Shown here in pieces: positions 1 to 5,740 of a stretch of DNA of 7,173 nt (positions are counted from its first letter, which is position 1; each line of letters starts with the position of its first letter). Source of the stretch: Chloroflexota bacterium (GTDB taxonomy: Bacteria; Chloroflexota; Anaerolineae; B4-G1; SLSP01); the NCBI GenBank assembly GCA_012798275.1, contig JAAZNO010000501.1, positions 1-7,173 of the forward strand. The letters are read 5' to 3'. A program made the position numbers and the translations under genes. Below the pieces are notes generated by a model. That model did not search any database, was not told where the DNA came from, and saw only the letters and a program-made list of their open reading frames with translations.

Positions 1-1522
1 CGAACTGCGTCCGCATCTCCATCCAGGGGATAAAGGGGAACCACGACGGTGTGAGGGTGATCTCCGGCGGCTGCGCCAGCAGGAGGGTCTCGCTCAGCGC
101 GGCGCTGGCCTCGGCGAGGCGCAGCCCGCGGATCTCGCGGCGGGCCGTCTCCAGGTCCAGCGAGGCCGCCGCCAGGCCCTGCGCGGTCACATAGAATGTG
201 AACCGTCCGGGGCCAACGTCCTCTTCGGCGGATTCCCCCACCTCGAAGCGCATGTCCGTGAGGGTGTAGCCCTCGGGGAGGGCCTGCGCGAGTTGCCGGT
301 ACGCCACTGCCTGCACGTCCTGCGCTCGCACGGCTTCCCCCGTGATCAACAGCCGCAACGACAATCCCAGCACGTCGCTCTGTTCGCCGGCGAGATGGGT
401 GTAGGCCTCTTTGGGCACGGCCTGAATGGTGAGGTTCTGGCGGGGCAGGAATTCCCCCGGCTCTAGATAGCCGCCTTGCACCAATTCCTCATAGGCCACG
501 TCGAGCACCTGTTGCGCGGCGATGCTCCACACGCGCTCCTTATCGGCCTCGGTGACCATCGTGACGATCTGGCTCTTGGCGCCGCTGATCGGCTCGGGAT
601 TAGTCACCTTGAGCGCGAAGCCGGCCACGCCTTCGACGAAGTTGATCTGGTACGCATCCACATTGCCGCGCGGGCCTTCCTCCGTCGCCTCGATGGGAGC
701 GCGTTCCTGTCCCAGCGGCGGCACCGTGATCTCCTCGGTAGTGAGGAAGCGCACGGGATAGGAGCCGCTGGAGGTGCGGACGAGCGTCCCTTTGGGGACG
801 CGGTAGGGTTGCCCGAGCAGATTGGAGAAGACGACGTAGCCCGTGGCCTTGCCGGAGAAGGCATAGCTCTGGCCGGTGGGGCGCACCTCGGCGTAGCTCT
901 CAAATTCGTCGCCGACGCGCCGCGAGGGAATGACGTTGCGCTGCAGGTCTACCTCTTTGAGATCCGGGTCCACCGACACGGGCACGATGAGGCTGAAGGT
1001 GCGACTTTGCGGCGTCAATTGCACCTTCGCCGAAGGGAGCAGCAGGAAGGCGAAGCCGACCAGCACGCCCAAAACTACCAGGGCCACCAGCCCTTCCAGG
1101 AGCCACTGCCAGCCATGGCGGCGGCGGGAGAGGGGCAGCTCGCGCGGCTGCGGGTCTTCCGCCCAGGGGGGACGGACTTGCGGTTGGGGGCGTTGCGGGC
1201 GACGCTGCGCCGGAAAGCGCCGGCTTTGCGCTATCGCCGCGCGGGCGGCTTCCTCGCTGGGAAAGACGACGAATCCCGCTTCCCGCGCCAGGGGCCGTCG
1301 CTCCGGGTCTTCCACGACCATGGCGACGTCCAGTTCCTCTTCCAGGCTGGCGCGGGCGAGCACCTCGAAGTCCAGCGGCGCACGCCATCCCTTGTCCGAG
1401 ACTTCCCAGGGCAGCACCAGCAGCAGCTGTTTGACGGTCGCCCGGCGCAACAGCTCCCGCACCGTGTAACGATCGTCGGTGGGCGCAATCTGCAGGACTG
1501 CGAAATTTGATTGTTCTGCCAT
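1..1522 (-). CDS. Baseplate J/gp47-like membrane-anchored protein (3' end cut by window edge)
   Basis: The frame stays open from ATG at 1522 to the left edge, giving 507 codons with no stop. Residues 1-100 form a predicted cytoplasmic alpha/beta region (LLLVLPWE near 33-40). An Arg/Pro/Gln-rich linker follows (about 101-135), then one hydrophobic helix (about 141-162), so the remainder is probably outside the membrane. The outer part has the baseplate-J-like pattern: GKATGYVVFSN (224-234), VPKGTLVRTSSG (242-253), and a GPRGNV turn (283-288) before VTNPEPISGAKS. Similar proteins in Chloroflexota are usually named baseplate J/gp47 family, but no phage tail genes are present and the function is unknown. 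The visible end, with Trp/Pro-rich PSWFPFIPWMEMR, suggests that few residues are missing. It is probably co-transcribed with alaS. No good Shine-Dalgarno precedes the ATG; an in-frame GTG six codons upstream (inside the palindromic element) is the alternative start. Family call is from recognition only. Confidence 0.75.
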   Translation of the reverse strand, partial: MAEQSNFAVLQIAPTDDRYTVRELLRRATVKQLLLVLPWEVSDKGWRAPLDFEVLARASLEEELDVAMVVEDPERRPLAREAGFVVFPSEEAARAAIAQSRRFPAQRRPQRPQPQVRPPWAEDPQPRELPLSRRRHGWQWLLEGLVALVVLGVLVGFAFLLLPSAKVQLTPQSRTFSLIVPVSVDPDLKEVDLQRNVIPSRRVGDEFESYAEVRPTGQSYAFSGKATGYVVFSNLLGQPYRVPKGTLVRTSSGSYPVRFLTTEEITVPPLGQERAPIEATEEGPRGNVDAYQINFVEGVAGFALKVTNPEPISGAKSQIVTMVTEADKERVWSIAAQQVLDVAYEELVQGGYLEPGEFLPRQNLTIQAVPKEAYTHLAGEQSDVLGLSLRLLITGEAVRAQDVQAVAYRQLAQALPEGYTLTDMRFEVGESAEEDVGPGRFTFYVTAQGLAAASLDLETARREIRGLRLAEASAALSETLLLAQPPEITLTPSWFPFIPWMEMRTQF

Positions 1523-1525
1523 CGG

Positions 1526-1533
1526 GGGGCAGT
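1526..1533. repeat. Left 8-bp direct repeat (putative target-site duplication)
   Basis: GGGGCAGT here is repeated exactly at 1633-1640. The two copies flank the palindromic element at 1534-1632, each separated from the 9-bp terminal inverted repeat by a single A. The match stops at exactly 8 bp: the flanking bases on both sides differ between copies. This is the expected footprint of transposase-mediated insertion. Confidence 0.65.
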
Positions 1534-1558
1534 ATGCCACAACTTGGGGATTTGCCAA
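1531..1558 (-). promoter_or_regulatory. Weak candidate promoter at the edge of the palindromic element
   Basis: On the minus strand TTGGCA (1553-1558) lies 16 bp before CATACT (1531-1536), matching the sigma-70 consensus at 5/6 and 4/6 positions. The start point would fall within a few bases of the ATG at 1522, so the message would be nearly leaderless. The -35 lies in the element and the -10 spans its boundary with the duplicated target. It may equally be chance. Confidence 0.22.
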
Positions 1559-1632
1559 GTTCGCCATCGAAAGGCCCAAAGCAAAGAATCATGTGCTTTC
1601 GATGTTCTCTGCGGCTAAATTTGTTGTGGCAA
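1534..1632. mobile_element. 99-bp MITE-like palindromic element between alaS and the baseplate-J-like gene
   Basis: The ends are perfect 9-bp inverted repeats, TGCCACAAC (1535-1543) and GTTGTGGCA (1623-1631). A second perfect 9-bp inverted pair lies inside, CATCGAAAG (1565-1573) and CTTTCGATG (1596-1604). Between these pairs the two halves still align imperfectly, so the whole is one interrupted palindrome. It is flanked by the exact 8-bp direct repeat GGGGCAGT. By hand count it is 46 of 99 G+C, clearly below the surrounding genes. It has no coding capacity, so if mobile it would be non-autonomous and moved by a transposase elsewhere; no transposase or second copy is present here. I cannot assign a family: an 8-bp duplication fits several IS families. 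The alternative is a structured intercistronic RNA, since the same arms can fold as a three-way junction. Confidence 0.6.
1541..1561 (-). other. Stem-loop inside the palindromic element
   Basis: AACTTGG (1541-1547) and CCAAGTT (1555-1561) form a perfect 7-bp stem with a 7-nt loop. Together with TGCCAC/GTGGCA (1535-1540 with 1626-1631) and the inner 9-bp stem (1565-1573 with 1596-1604), transcript from either strand could fold as a three-way junction. On the minus strand the structure ends 12 nt before the ATG at 1522. No T-run follows, so it is not a standard intrinsic terminator. Confidence 0.5.
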
Positions 1633-1640
1633 GGGGCAGT
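1633..1640. repeat. Right 8-bp direct repeat (putative target-site duplication)
   Basis: This is the second copy of GGGGCAGT, lying on the alaS side of the 99-bp element and 7 bp beyond the alaS stop codon. If one copy and the element are removed, the inferred ancestral alaS-to-ATG spacer is 18 bp. Confidence 0.65.
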
Positions 1641-1647
1641 CCTGGCG

Positions 1648-4371
1648 TCAGGCTTGCAACGCTGCTCGCACTAATTCCTCCACCGCGGCAAGCGCCTCAT
1701 CGAGTTTGCTGACGTCGCGTCCGCCGGCCTGCGCCATGTCGGGCCGCCCGCCGCCGCCGCCGCCCACGCGCTGCGCCACCTGTCTGACCAGGTTGCCGGC
1801 ATGGATACCGCGCGCGTTCAGTTCCTTCGTCGTCGCGGCGATGAACAGCGGCTTGTCTTCGATCACCGTCCCCAGCACGATGACGCCGCCCTTTATCTTA
1901 TCCCGGAACCAGTCGGCCATCTCGCGGAGCGTCTCGACATCGGGCGCGGCGACGTGCGCTGCCAGCACCGGCACGCCCTCCACTTCGACGACGCGGCCTA
2001 GCAGGGCCTCGAAGTCGGCCCGCGCCAGCTGGCGGTACAATTGCTCGACTTCTTTGTGCGCGGCGCGGAGGTCTTCCAACAATCGCTGGACGCGCTGCGG
2101 TGTCTGTTCGGGCGTCGTCTCCAATGCTGCGGCGATCTGCTCCTGCCGCGTGCGAAGGGCCTGGAACAGCTCCAGCGCGCCTCGTCCGGTCACCGCTTCG
2201 ATGCGGCGGATGCCCGCGCCGATGCCGCTCTCCGAGATGATGAAGAAGGGGCCTATGTCGCCCGTGCGGCTGACGTGGGTGCCGCCGCACAATTCCTGGC
2301 TGTAGGGCGCCTCCGGCTCGCCGATGCGCAACACGCGCACAACGTCCCCGTATTTTTCGCCGAAGAGCGCGATCACGCCCTGGCTGAGCGCGTCGCGGTA
2401 GGCTTCCTGGCGCGCTTCGACACGGTAGTTGGCGAGCACGGCCTCGGTGACCAGCCGTTCGATCTCCGCACGCTGTTCGCCCGTCAGCGGCTTTTCGAAG
2501 TTGTAGTCGAAGCGCAGCCGTTCTGGCGCTACCAGCGAACCAGCCTGCGCGACGTGACTGCCGAGGACTTGCCGCAGCGCGTGATGCAGCAGATGGGTGG
2601 CGGTGTGATTGCGGCGGATGTCCCAGCGGCGTGCCGCATCTACACACGCGGTCGCCCGATCGCCCACTTTGGGACGACCGCGCACCACACGCCCGATGTG
2701 GACGATCAGCCCTGCCTGCGGGCGTTTCATGTCGGTGACCTCGACTTCCCAGTTGGGGCCGACGATGCGCCCCGTGTCGCTCACCTGTCCGCCGGATTCC
2801 ACGTAGAAGGGAGTGGCGTTCAGCACCAGCTCCACGTCCCGGCCCTCGATCGCGGTGTCCATCACGGCGTCGCAGGCGAGCAGGCCTACCACCTCAGCCT
2901 CTACTTCCAGTGGGCCGTAGGGGTCGTAACTCAACGGCTCGGGGTGGAGAGATTCCACGGCTGCCGCCAGTTCTGCATAGAGGCGGGCGCGGGAATCCTC
3001 CTCCATTTTGAAGTCGCCGGCGGCGCGAGCGCGGGCGCGCTGCGCCTCGCGGGCGGCGTGATAACCCGGCTCGTCCACGGTGAAGCCCTGTTCCCCCGCG
3101 ATGTCTTTGGTCACCTCCAGGGGCAGGCCCAACGTGTCATGGAGGAAGAAGGCGTCGTTGCCGGGGATGTCGGTCTTGCCGATGGCTTTCCGGCTTGTCA
3201 TGATCTCGTCAAGGCGCGCGAGGCCCTGATCCAGCGTGCGCAGAAAGCGCTCTTCCTCGCCGGTGAGGGTCGCCATGATGAAATCGGCGCGCTGCGGCAG
3301 TTCCGGGAATTGCTGGCCCATCATTTCGATGACCAGCTGGGCCAGCTCGGCCATGAAGGGGCGGGTGAAGCCCAGGCGTCGCCCAAAGCGGACGGCGCGG
3401 CGCAGCACCATGCGCAGCACGTAGCCGCGTCCCTCATTGGCAGGCAGCACGCCGTCGCCGATGAGGAAGGTGCAGGCGCGGGTATGGTCGGCGATCACCC
3501 GGTAAGCGGTGAATTCGGCCTCACGTTCGGCGTCGGTCTGCCCGGCGAGCGCCTGGGCCTTCTGGATGATGGGCCAGAAGAGGTCGGTGTGATAGTTGGA
3601 TTCCACGCCCTGGAGGAGCGCCGTGAGCCGCTCGAAGCCCATGCCGGTGTCCACATGTTTGGCGGGGAGCGGCTCCAGAGCGTAGTGGCCCCGGTTGTTG
3701 TATTGGATGAACACGAGGTTCCAGATTTCGGTGAAGCGGGTGCAGTCGCCGTTGACGCGGCAGACGTGCCCGGGCACGCCGCGTTTGTTGCAGGCTTCGG
3801 GGCCACGGTCGTAGTGGATTTCGGAGCAGGGGCCGCAGGGGCCGGTGTCCCCCATCTCCCAGAAGTTGTCCTTGCGCCCGAAGGCGAGGATGTGATCGGG
3901 TGCGATGTCGGTCTCGGAGCGCCAGCACGCGGCGGCCTCCTCGTCGGCGCCCAACTCACCTTGATCGTCCTTGAAGATGGTCGCCCACAAGCGGCCCTTC
4001 TCCAGGCCGTAGACGCGGGTGAGCAAGTCCCAGGCCCAGCCGATGGCTTCCTTTTTGTAGTAATCGCCGAAGGACCAGTTGCCCAGCATCTCGAAGAAGG
4101 TGTGATGGGTGCCATCGCGTCCCACATCGTCGAGATCGTTATGTTTGCCGGCGACGCGCATACATTTTTGCGAATCAACGGCGCGGGTGTAAGGGCGCGT
4201 CCCCGTGCCCAGGAAGACGTCCTTGAATTGGTTCATACCGGCGTTGGTGAACAAGAGGGTGGGATCTTCTTGCGGCACGAGACTGGCGCTGGGCACAATC
4301 GTGTGACCACGCTGGGCAAAGTAGTCCAGGAAAGCCTGGCGAATCTCGGCGCTGGTCAATTTCTGGGTCAT
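1648..4371 (-). CDS. alaS: Alanyl-tRNA synthetase
   Basis: This cytoplasmic class II synthetase charges tRNA-Ala with alanine and hydrolyses mischarged Ser or Gly. The 907 residues are full length (E. coli 876). The catalytic domain occupies about 1-260, with motif 1 near DPTLLFTNAGMNQFKDVF (36-53), motif 2 around KHNDLDDVG and HHTFFEMLGNWSFGDY (76-104), GPCGPCSE (177-184) and motif 3 VDTGMGFER (240-248). A tRNA-recognition region follows to about 480. The editing domain has FYVESGGQVSDTG (522-534), HTATH (589-593) and CGGTH (695-699), supplying the usual His-x3-His and Cys-x3-His metal ligands. A coiled coil (about 735-790) leads to the C-Ala domain with its Gly-rich loop (870-875) and RPDMAQAGG (876-884). 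Start ATG 4371 has a strong ribosome-binding site. A region at 193-210 has three extra cysteines compared with E. coli. The upstream leader is short and has no T-box. Confidence 0.98.
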   Translation of the reverse strand: MTQKLTSAEIRQAFLDYFAQRGHTIVPSASLVPQEDPTLLFTNAGMNQFKDVFLGTGTRPYTRAVDSQKCMRVAGKHNDLDDVGRDGTHHTFFEMLGNWSFGDYYKKEAIGWAWDLLTRVYGLEKGRLWATIFKDDQGELGADEEAAACWRSETDIAPDHILAFGRKDNFWEMGDTGPCGPCSEIHYDRGPEACNKRGVPGHVCRVNGDCTRFTEIWNLVFIQYNNRGHYALEPLPAKHVDTGMGFERLTALLQGVESNYHTDLFWPIIQKAQALAGQTDAEREAEFTAYRVIADHTRACTFLIGDGVLPANEGRGYVLRMVLRRAVRFGRRLGFTRPFMAELAQLVIEMMGQQFPELPQRADFIMATLTGEEERFLRTLDQGLARLDEIMTSRKAIGKTDIPGNDAFFLHDTLGLPLEVTKDIAGEQGFTVDEPGYHAAREAQRARARAAGDFKMEEDSRARLYAELAAAVESLHPEPLSYDPYGPLEVEAEVVGLLACDAVMDTAIEGRDVELVLNATPFYVESGGQVSDTGRIVGPNWEVEVTDMKRPQAGLIVHIGRVVRGRPKVGDRATACVDAARRWDIRRNHTATHLLHHALRQVLGSHVAQAGSLVAPERLRFDYNFEKPLTGEQRAEIERLVTEAVLANYRVEARQEAYRDALSQGVIALFGEKYGDVVRVLRIGEPEAPYSQELCGGTHVSRTGDIGPFFIISESGIGAGIRRIEAVTGRGALELFQALRTRQEQIAAALETTPEQTPQRVQRLLEDLRAAHKEVEQLYRQLARADFEALLGRVVEVEGVPVLAAHVAAPDVETLREMADWFRDKIKGGVIVLGTVIEDKPLFIAATTKELNARGIHAGNLVRQVAQRVGGGGGGRPDMAQAGGRDVSKLDEALAAVEELVRAALQA

Positions 4372-4379
4372 GGGTCATT

Positions 4380-4385
4380 TCCTCC
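4380..4385 (-). promoter_or_regulatory. Ribosome-binding site of alaS
   Basis: GGAGGA on the minus strand lies 8 nt before the ATG at 4371. This decides the start over an out-of-frame ATG at 4378, which abuts the site. Confidence 0.85.
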
Positions 4386-4391
4386 GCGGCT

Positions 4392-4413
4392 ACGGGCAGT
4401 CGAGACGGTGTTC
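4392..4413. repeat. Imperfect repeat, copy 1 (in the alaS leader)
   Basis: This 22-nt stretch, beginning ACGGGCAG and ending GAGACGGTGTTC, recurs at 4883-4905 with two mismatches and one inserted base. The copies flank the small membrane protein gene. This copy overlaps one arm of the alaS leader hairpin. Too short to classify. Confidence 0.35.
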
Positions 4414-4420
4414 GACCGTC
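4404..4420 (-). other. Hairpin at the predicted 5' end of the alaS transcript
   Basis: Minus-strand GACGGT, loop CGAAC, ACCGTC form a perfect 6-bp stem with a 5-nt loop. It would start about 3 nt after the transcription start inferred from the -10 box. It could stabilise the message or act as an operator. E. coli AlaRS is known to repress its own gene by binding a palindrome at the start site; extending that to this gene is inference. No T-run follows, so it is not a terminator. Confidence 0.5.
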
Positions 4421-4429
4421 GTGAGTGCG

Positions 4430-4457
4430 ATTGTAACTAAAAGAAGGCGCGTGTCAA
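4430..4457 (-). promoter_or_regulatory. Sigma-70-type promoter for alaS
   Basis: On the minus strand TTGACA (4452-4457) is a perfect -35 box, followed after 16 bp by TACAAT (4430-4435), 5/6 to consensus. The start point would be near 4423, giving a leader of about 52 nt. This is the best promoter match I found in the window. Confidence 0.8.
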
Positions 4458-4495
4458 CTGGAGCAGGGCTCGGGCCGTCCACGCCCTGGCGTTGC

Positions 4496-4524
4496 TTCAG
4501 CCTTCAGGGGATTGGGGATATAAT
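4496..4524 (+). promoter_or_regulatory. Promoter for the small membrane protein gene
   Basis: TATAAT (4519-4524) is a perfect -10 box. The -35 position 17 bp upstream, TTCAGC (4496-4501), matches only 3/6. The start point near 4531 would leave about 17 nt before the ATG, just enough for the ribosome-binding site. It points away from the alaS promoter, so the two form a compact divergent region. Confidence 0.55.
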
Positions 4525-4532
4525 GAGATGTG

Positions 4533-4539
4533 AAAGGAG
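4533..4539 (+). promoter_or_regulatory. Ribosome-binding site of the small membrane protein gene
   Basis: AAAGGAG lies 8 nt before the ATG at 4548. It sets the start there and excludes the in-frame ATG-like position at 4530, which lies upstream of the site. Confidence 0.75.
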
Positions 4540-4547
4540 TATCCGCG

Positions 4548-4874
4548 ATGAAGAAAGACAAAACGCCGTTTGATTATCACAAGTTCTTTCTGCTTTTGGG
4601 ATGGATGGGAGCGATGTTGGTGGTGGTGGTCCTATCCATCATCATGATGATGGCACTCTACGGGTGGGTAGGGACATGGGGGGTAGCGGTATTTCTGCTG
4701 CTGCTGTTTGCCCTCTCGCGGTGGTTGGTGCAACGCTATGTGCCCCGCATGTTGGCGGCGCGCGCAGGGGAACCGTCGGCCTCACAGACCGTCGCAGATC
4801 GGCCCGGGGAAAAGGATGCCGGCGCGGGGGAAGTCCAGCACGGGGGCGCGGAGGACACAGAGAAAACCTTGTGA
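4548..4874 (+). CDS. Small two-helix membrane protein, function unknown
   Basis: The product has 108 residues starting MKKDKTPFDYHK. Two hydrophobic segments, about 13-38 and 42-61, are joined by a very short turn (YGWVGTW), making a helical hairpin. A basic stretch follows (RWLVQRYVPRMLAAR, 58-72), which by the positive-inside rule suggests both termini are cytoplasmic. Residues 73-108 are polar, Gly/Glu/Ala-rich and probably disordered. I recognise no family or catalytic motif. It has its own TATAAT box and a good ribosome-binding site, which supports a real gene despite the small size. It is divergent from alaS and 74 bp upstream of the SagB-like gene, with which it may be co-transcribed. 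The codons for SIIMMM create an 18-bp DNA palindrome. Confidence 0.75.
   Translation: MKKDKTPFDYHKFFLLLGWMGAMLVVVVLSIIMMMALYGWVGTWGVAVFLLLLFALSRWLVQRYVPRMLAARAGEPSASQTVADRPGEKDAGAGEVQHGGAEDTEKTL
4636..4653. repeat. Perfect 18-bp palindrome within the membrane protein gene
   Basis: CCATCATCATGATGATGG reads the same on both strands with no spacer. It arises where ATC ATC ATG ATG ATG codons encode Ile and Met in the first membrane helix, so it may be a by-product of codon repetition and not a binding site. Confidence 0.4.
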
Positions 4875-4882
4875 ACGCGGGA

Positions 4883-4905
4883 ACGGGCAGCAGAGACGGT
4901 GGTTC
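4883..4905. repeat. Imperfect repeat, copy 2 (before the SagB-like gene)
   Basis: This 23-nt stretch matches 4392-4413 with two mismatches and one extra G. It lies in the 74-bp spacer between the membrane protein and oxidoreductase genes. It overlaps a 5-bp stem, AGAGA (4892-4896) with TCTCT (4904-4908). I see no convincing promoter or terminator in this spacer. Confidence 0.35.
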
Positions 4906-4936
4906 TCTACTCACGGCTCACTGATCTCTAGATTTT

Positions 4937-4943
4937 GGAGGAG
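4937..4943 (+). promoter_or_regulatory. Ribosome-binding site of the SagB-like gene
   Basis: GGAGGAG lies 5 nt before the ATG at 4949 and fixes that start. Confidence 0.75.
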
Positions 4944-4948
4944 TTGCC

Positions 4949-5713
4949 ATGACGGAATACGATAGCCGGATTCACCGCGAGTTTTTGAAAAGTGGCGCCT
5001 GGGAGCGTTTTGACGAGCTGCAGACGGATCAGCGGAAACGCTTGCCGCGGCCGCCTTTGCAGCAGCCATTTCCCGAAGCGGCGCCGCGCGTGGCCCTGGT
5101 CCCGCCGGCGGAGCTGACGGTGGGAACGTTGCCGCTGATCGAGGTACTACGGCGCCGCGAAAGCCATCGCCAGTACGCCGAGACGCCCCTCACGCTGGAG
5201 GAGCTCTCCTTCCTCCTGTGGGCGACCCAGGGCGTGCGCGGTCTCTTCCGCGAGGGGGTGGCGACGTTCCGCACGGTGCCTTCTGCCGGAGCGCGTCATC
5301 CTTTCGAGACGTATCTCGTCGTCAACCGGGTCGAGAGCGTGAAACCGGGCCTGTATCGCTACCTCTCGTTGGAGCACGAGCTGGGCTTCTTGCGCGAGGA
5401 TCCGGAATTGCCCTCGCGTGCGGCAGAGGCCTGCAATGGCCAGCCCTTCGTGGCGCGCAGCGCGGTGACGTTCTTCTGGACGGCGATTCCGTACCGCACG
5501 GAGTGGCGCTATGGCCTCCTCTCTCCGAAACTGATCGCGTTGGATGCGGGACACGTCTGCCAGAATCTCTATCTGGCGGCGGAAGCCATCGGTGCGGGGG
5601 CCTGCGCCGTCGCGTCGTACGATCAACGGCTGGCGGACGCGCTTCTCGGCGTGGACGGCGAGGAGGAATTCGTCATCTATGCCGCGCCGGTGGGGAAGGT
5701 CGCCGGGCCATAG
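4949..5713 (+). CDS. SagB/ThcOx-family FMN-dependent oxidoreductase (nitroreductase fold)
   Basis: The 254 residues match the nitroreductase-like SagB/ThcOx group, FMN enzymes that in some pathways oxidise azolines to azoles in modified peptides and otherwise have unknown substrates. Visible marks are RRRESHRQYAETPLTLEELS (68-87), the typical Arg/Ser-rich FMN-phosphate segment and first helix; LLWATQGV (89-96); PSAGARHPFE (111-120), the family's most recognisable motif; GLYRY (134-138); DAGHVCQNLYLAAEAIGAGA (199-218); and a C-terminal YAAPVGK (244-250). An N-terminal extension of about 60 residues precedes the core, as in many stand-alone members. There is no cyclodehydratase, precursor peptide or transporter of an azole cluster nearby, so peptide modification is not supported and the substrate is unknown. 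No signal peptide is evident. The gene may be co-transcribed with the upstream membrane protein and converges on the HAS-barrel gene across 27 bp. Confidence 0.88.
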   Translation: MTEYDSRIHREFLKSGAWERFDELQTDQRKRLPRPPLQQPFPEAAPRVALVPPAELTVGTLPLIEVLRRRESHRQYAETPLTLEELSFLLWATQGVRGLFREGVATFRTVPSAGARHPFETYLVVNRVESVKPGLYRYLSLEHELGFLREDPELPSRAAEACNGQPFVARSAVTFFWTAIPYRTEWRYGLLSPKLIALDAGHVCQNLYLAAEAIGAGACAVASYDQRLADALLGVDGEEEFVIYAAPVGKVAGP

Positions 5714-5740
5714 CGCGCTCTTGGGGCATTTTCGGTGACG

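Noticed and set aside
476..1510. A 344-codon open frame on the plus strand, opposite the baseplate-J-like gene
   Set aside because: Its His/Arg/Gly-rich translation has no domain pattern, whereas the minus-strand frame has a membrane helix and recognisable family motifs through the same DNA.
900..1592. Minus-strand frames starting at 1592 and 1584 as alternatives to the start at 1522
   Set aside because: They are in other reading frames, with Pro/Ala/Arg-rich low-complexity translations, and both begin inside the palindromic element.
1748..1764. GCC trinucleotide run near the 3' end of alaS
   Set aside because: It encodes the normal glycine-rich loop of the C-Ala domain and is not an independent repeat.
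4372..4430. T-box riboswitch upstream of alaS
   Set aside because: The predicted leader is only about 52 nt, and I find no T-box core sequence or terminator hairpin with a T-run.
2041..4440. A 799-codon open frame on the plus strand, opposite alaS
   Set aside because: It is antisense to an unmistakable alaS, has no recognisable domains or ribosome-binding site, and long shadow frames are expected opposite GC-rich genes.
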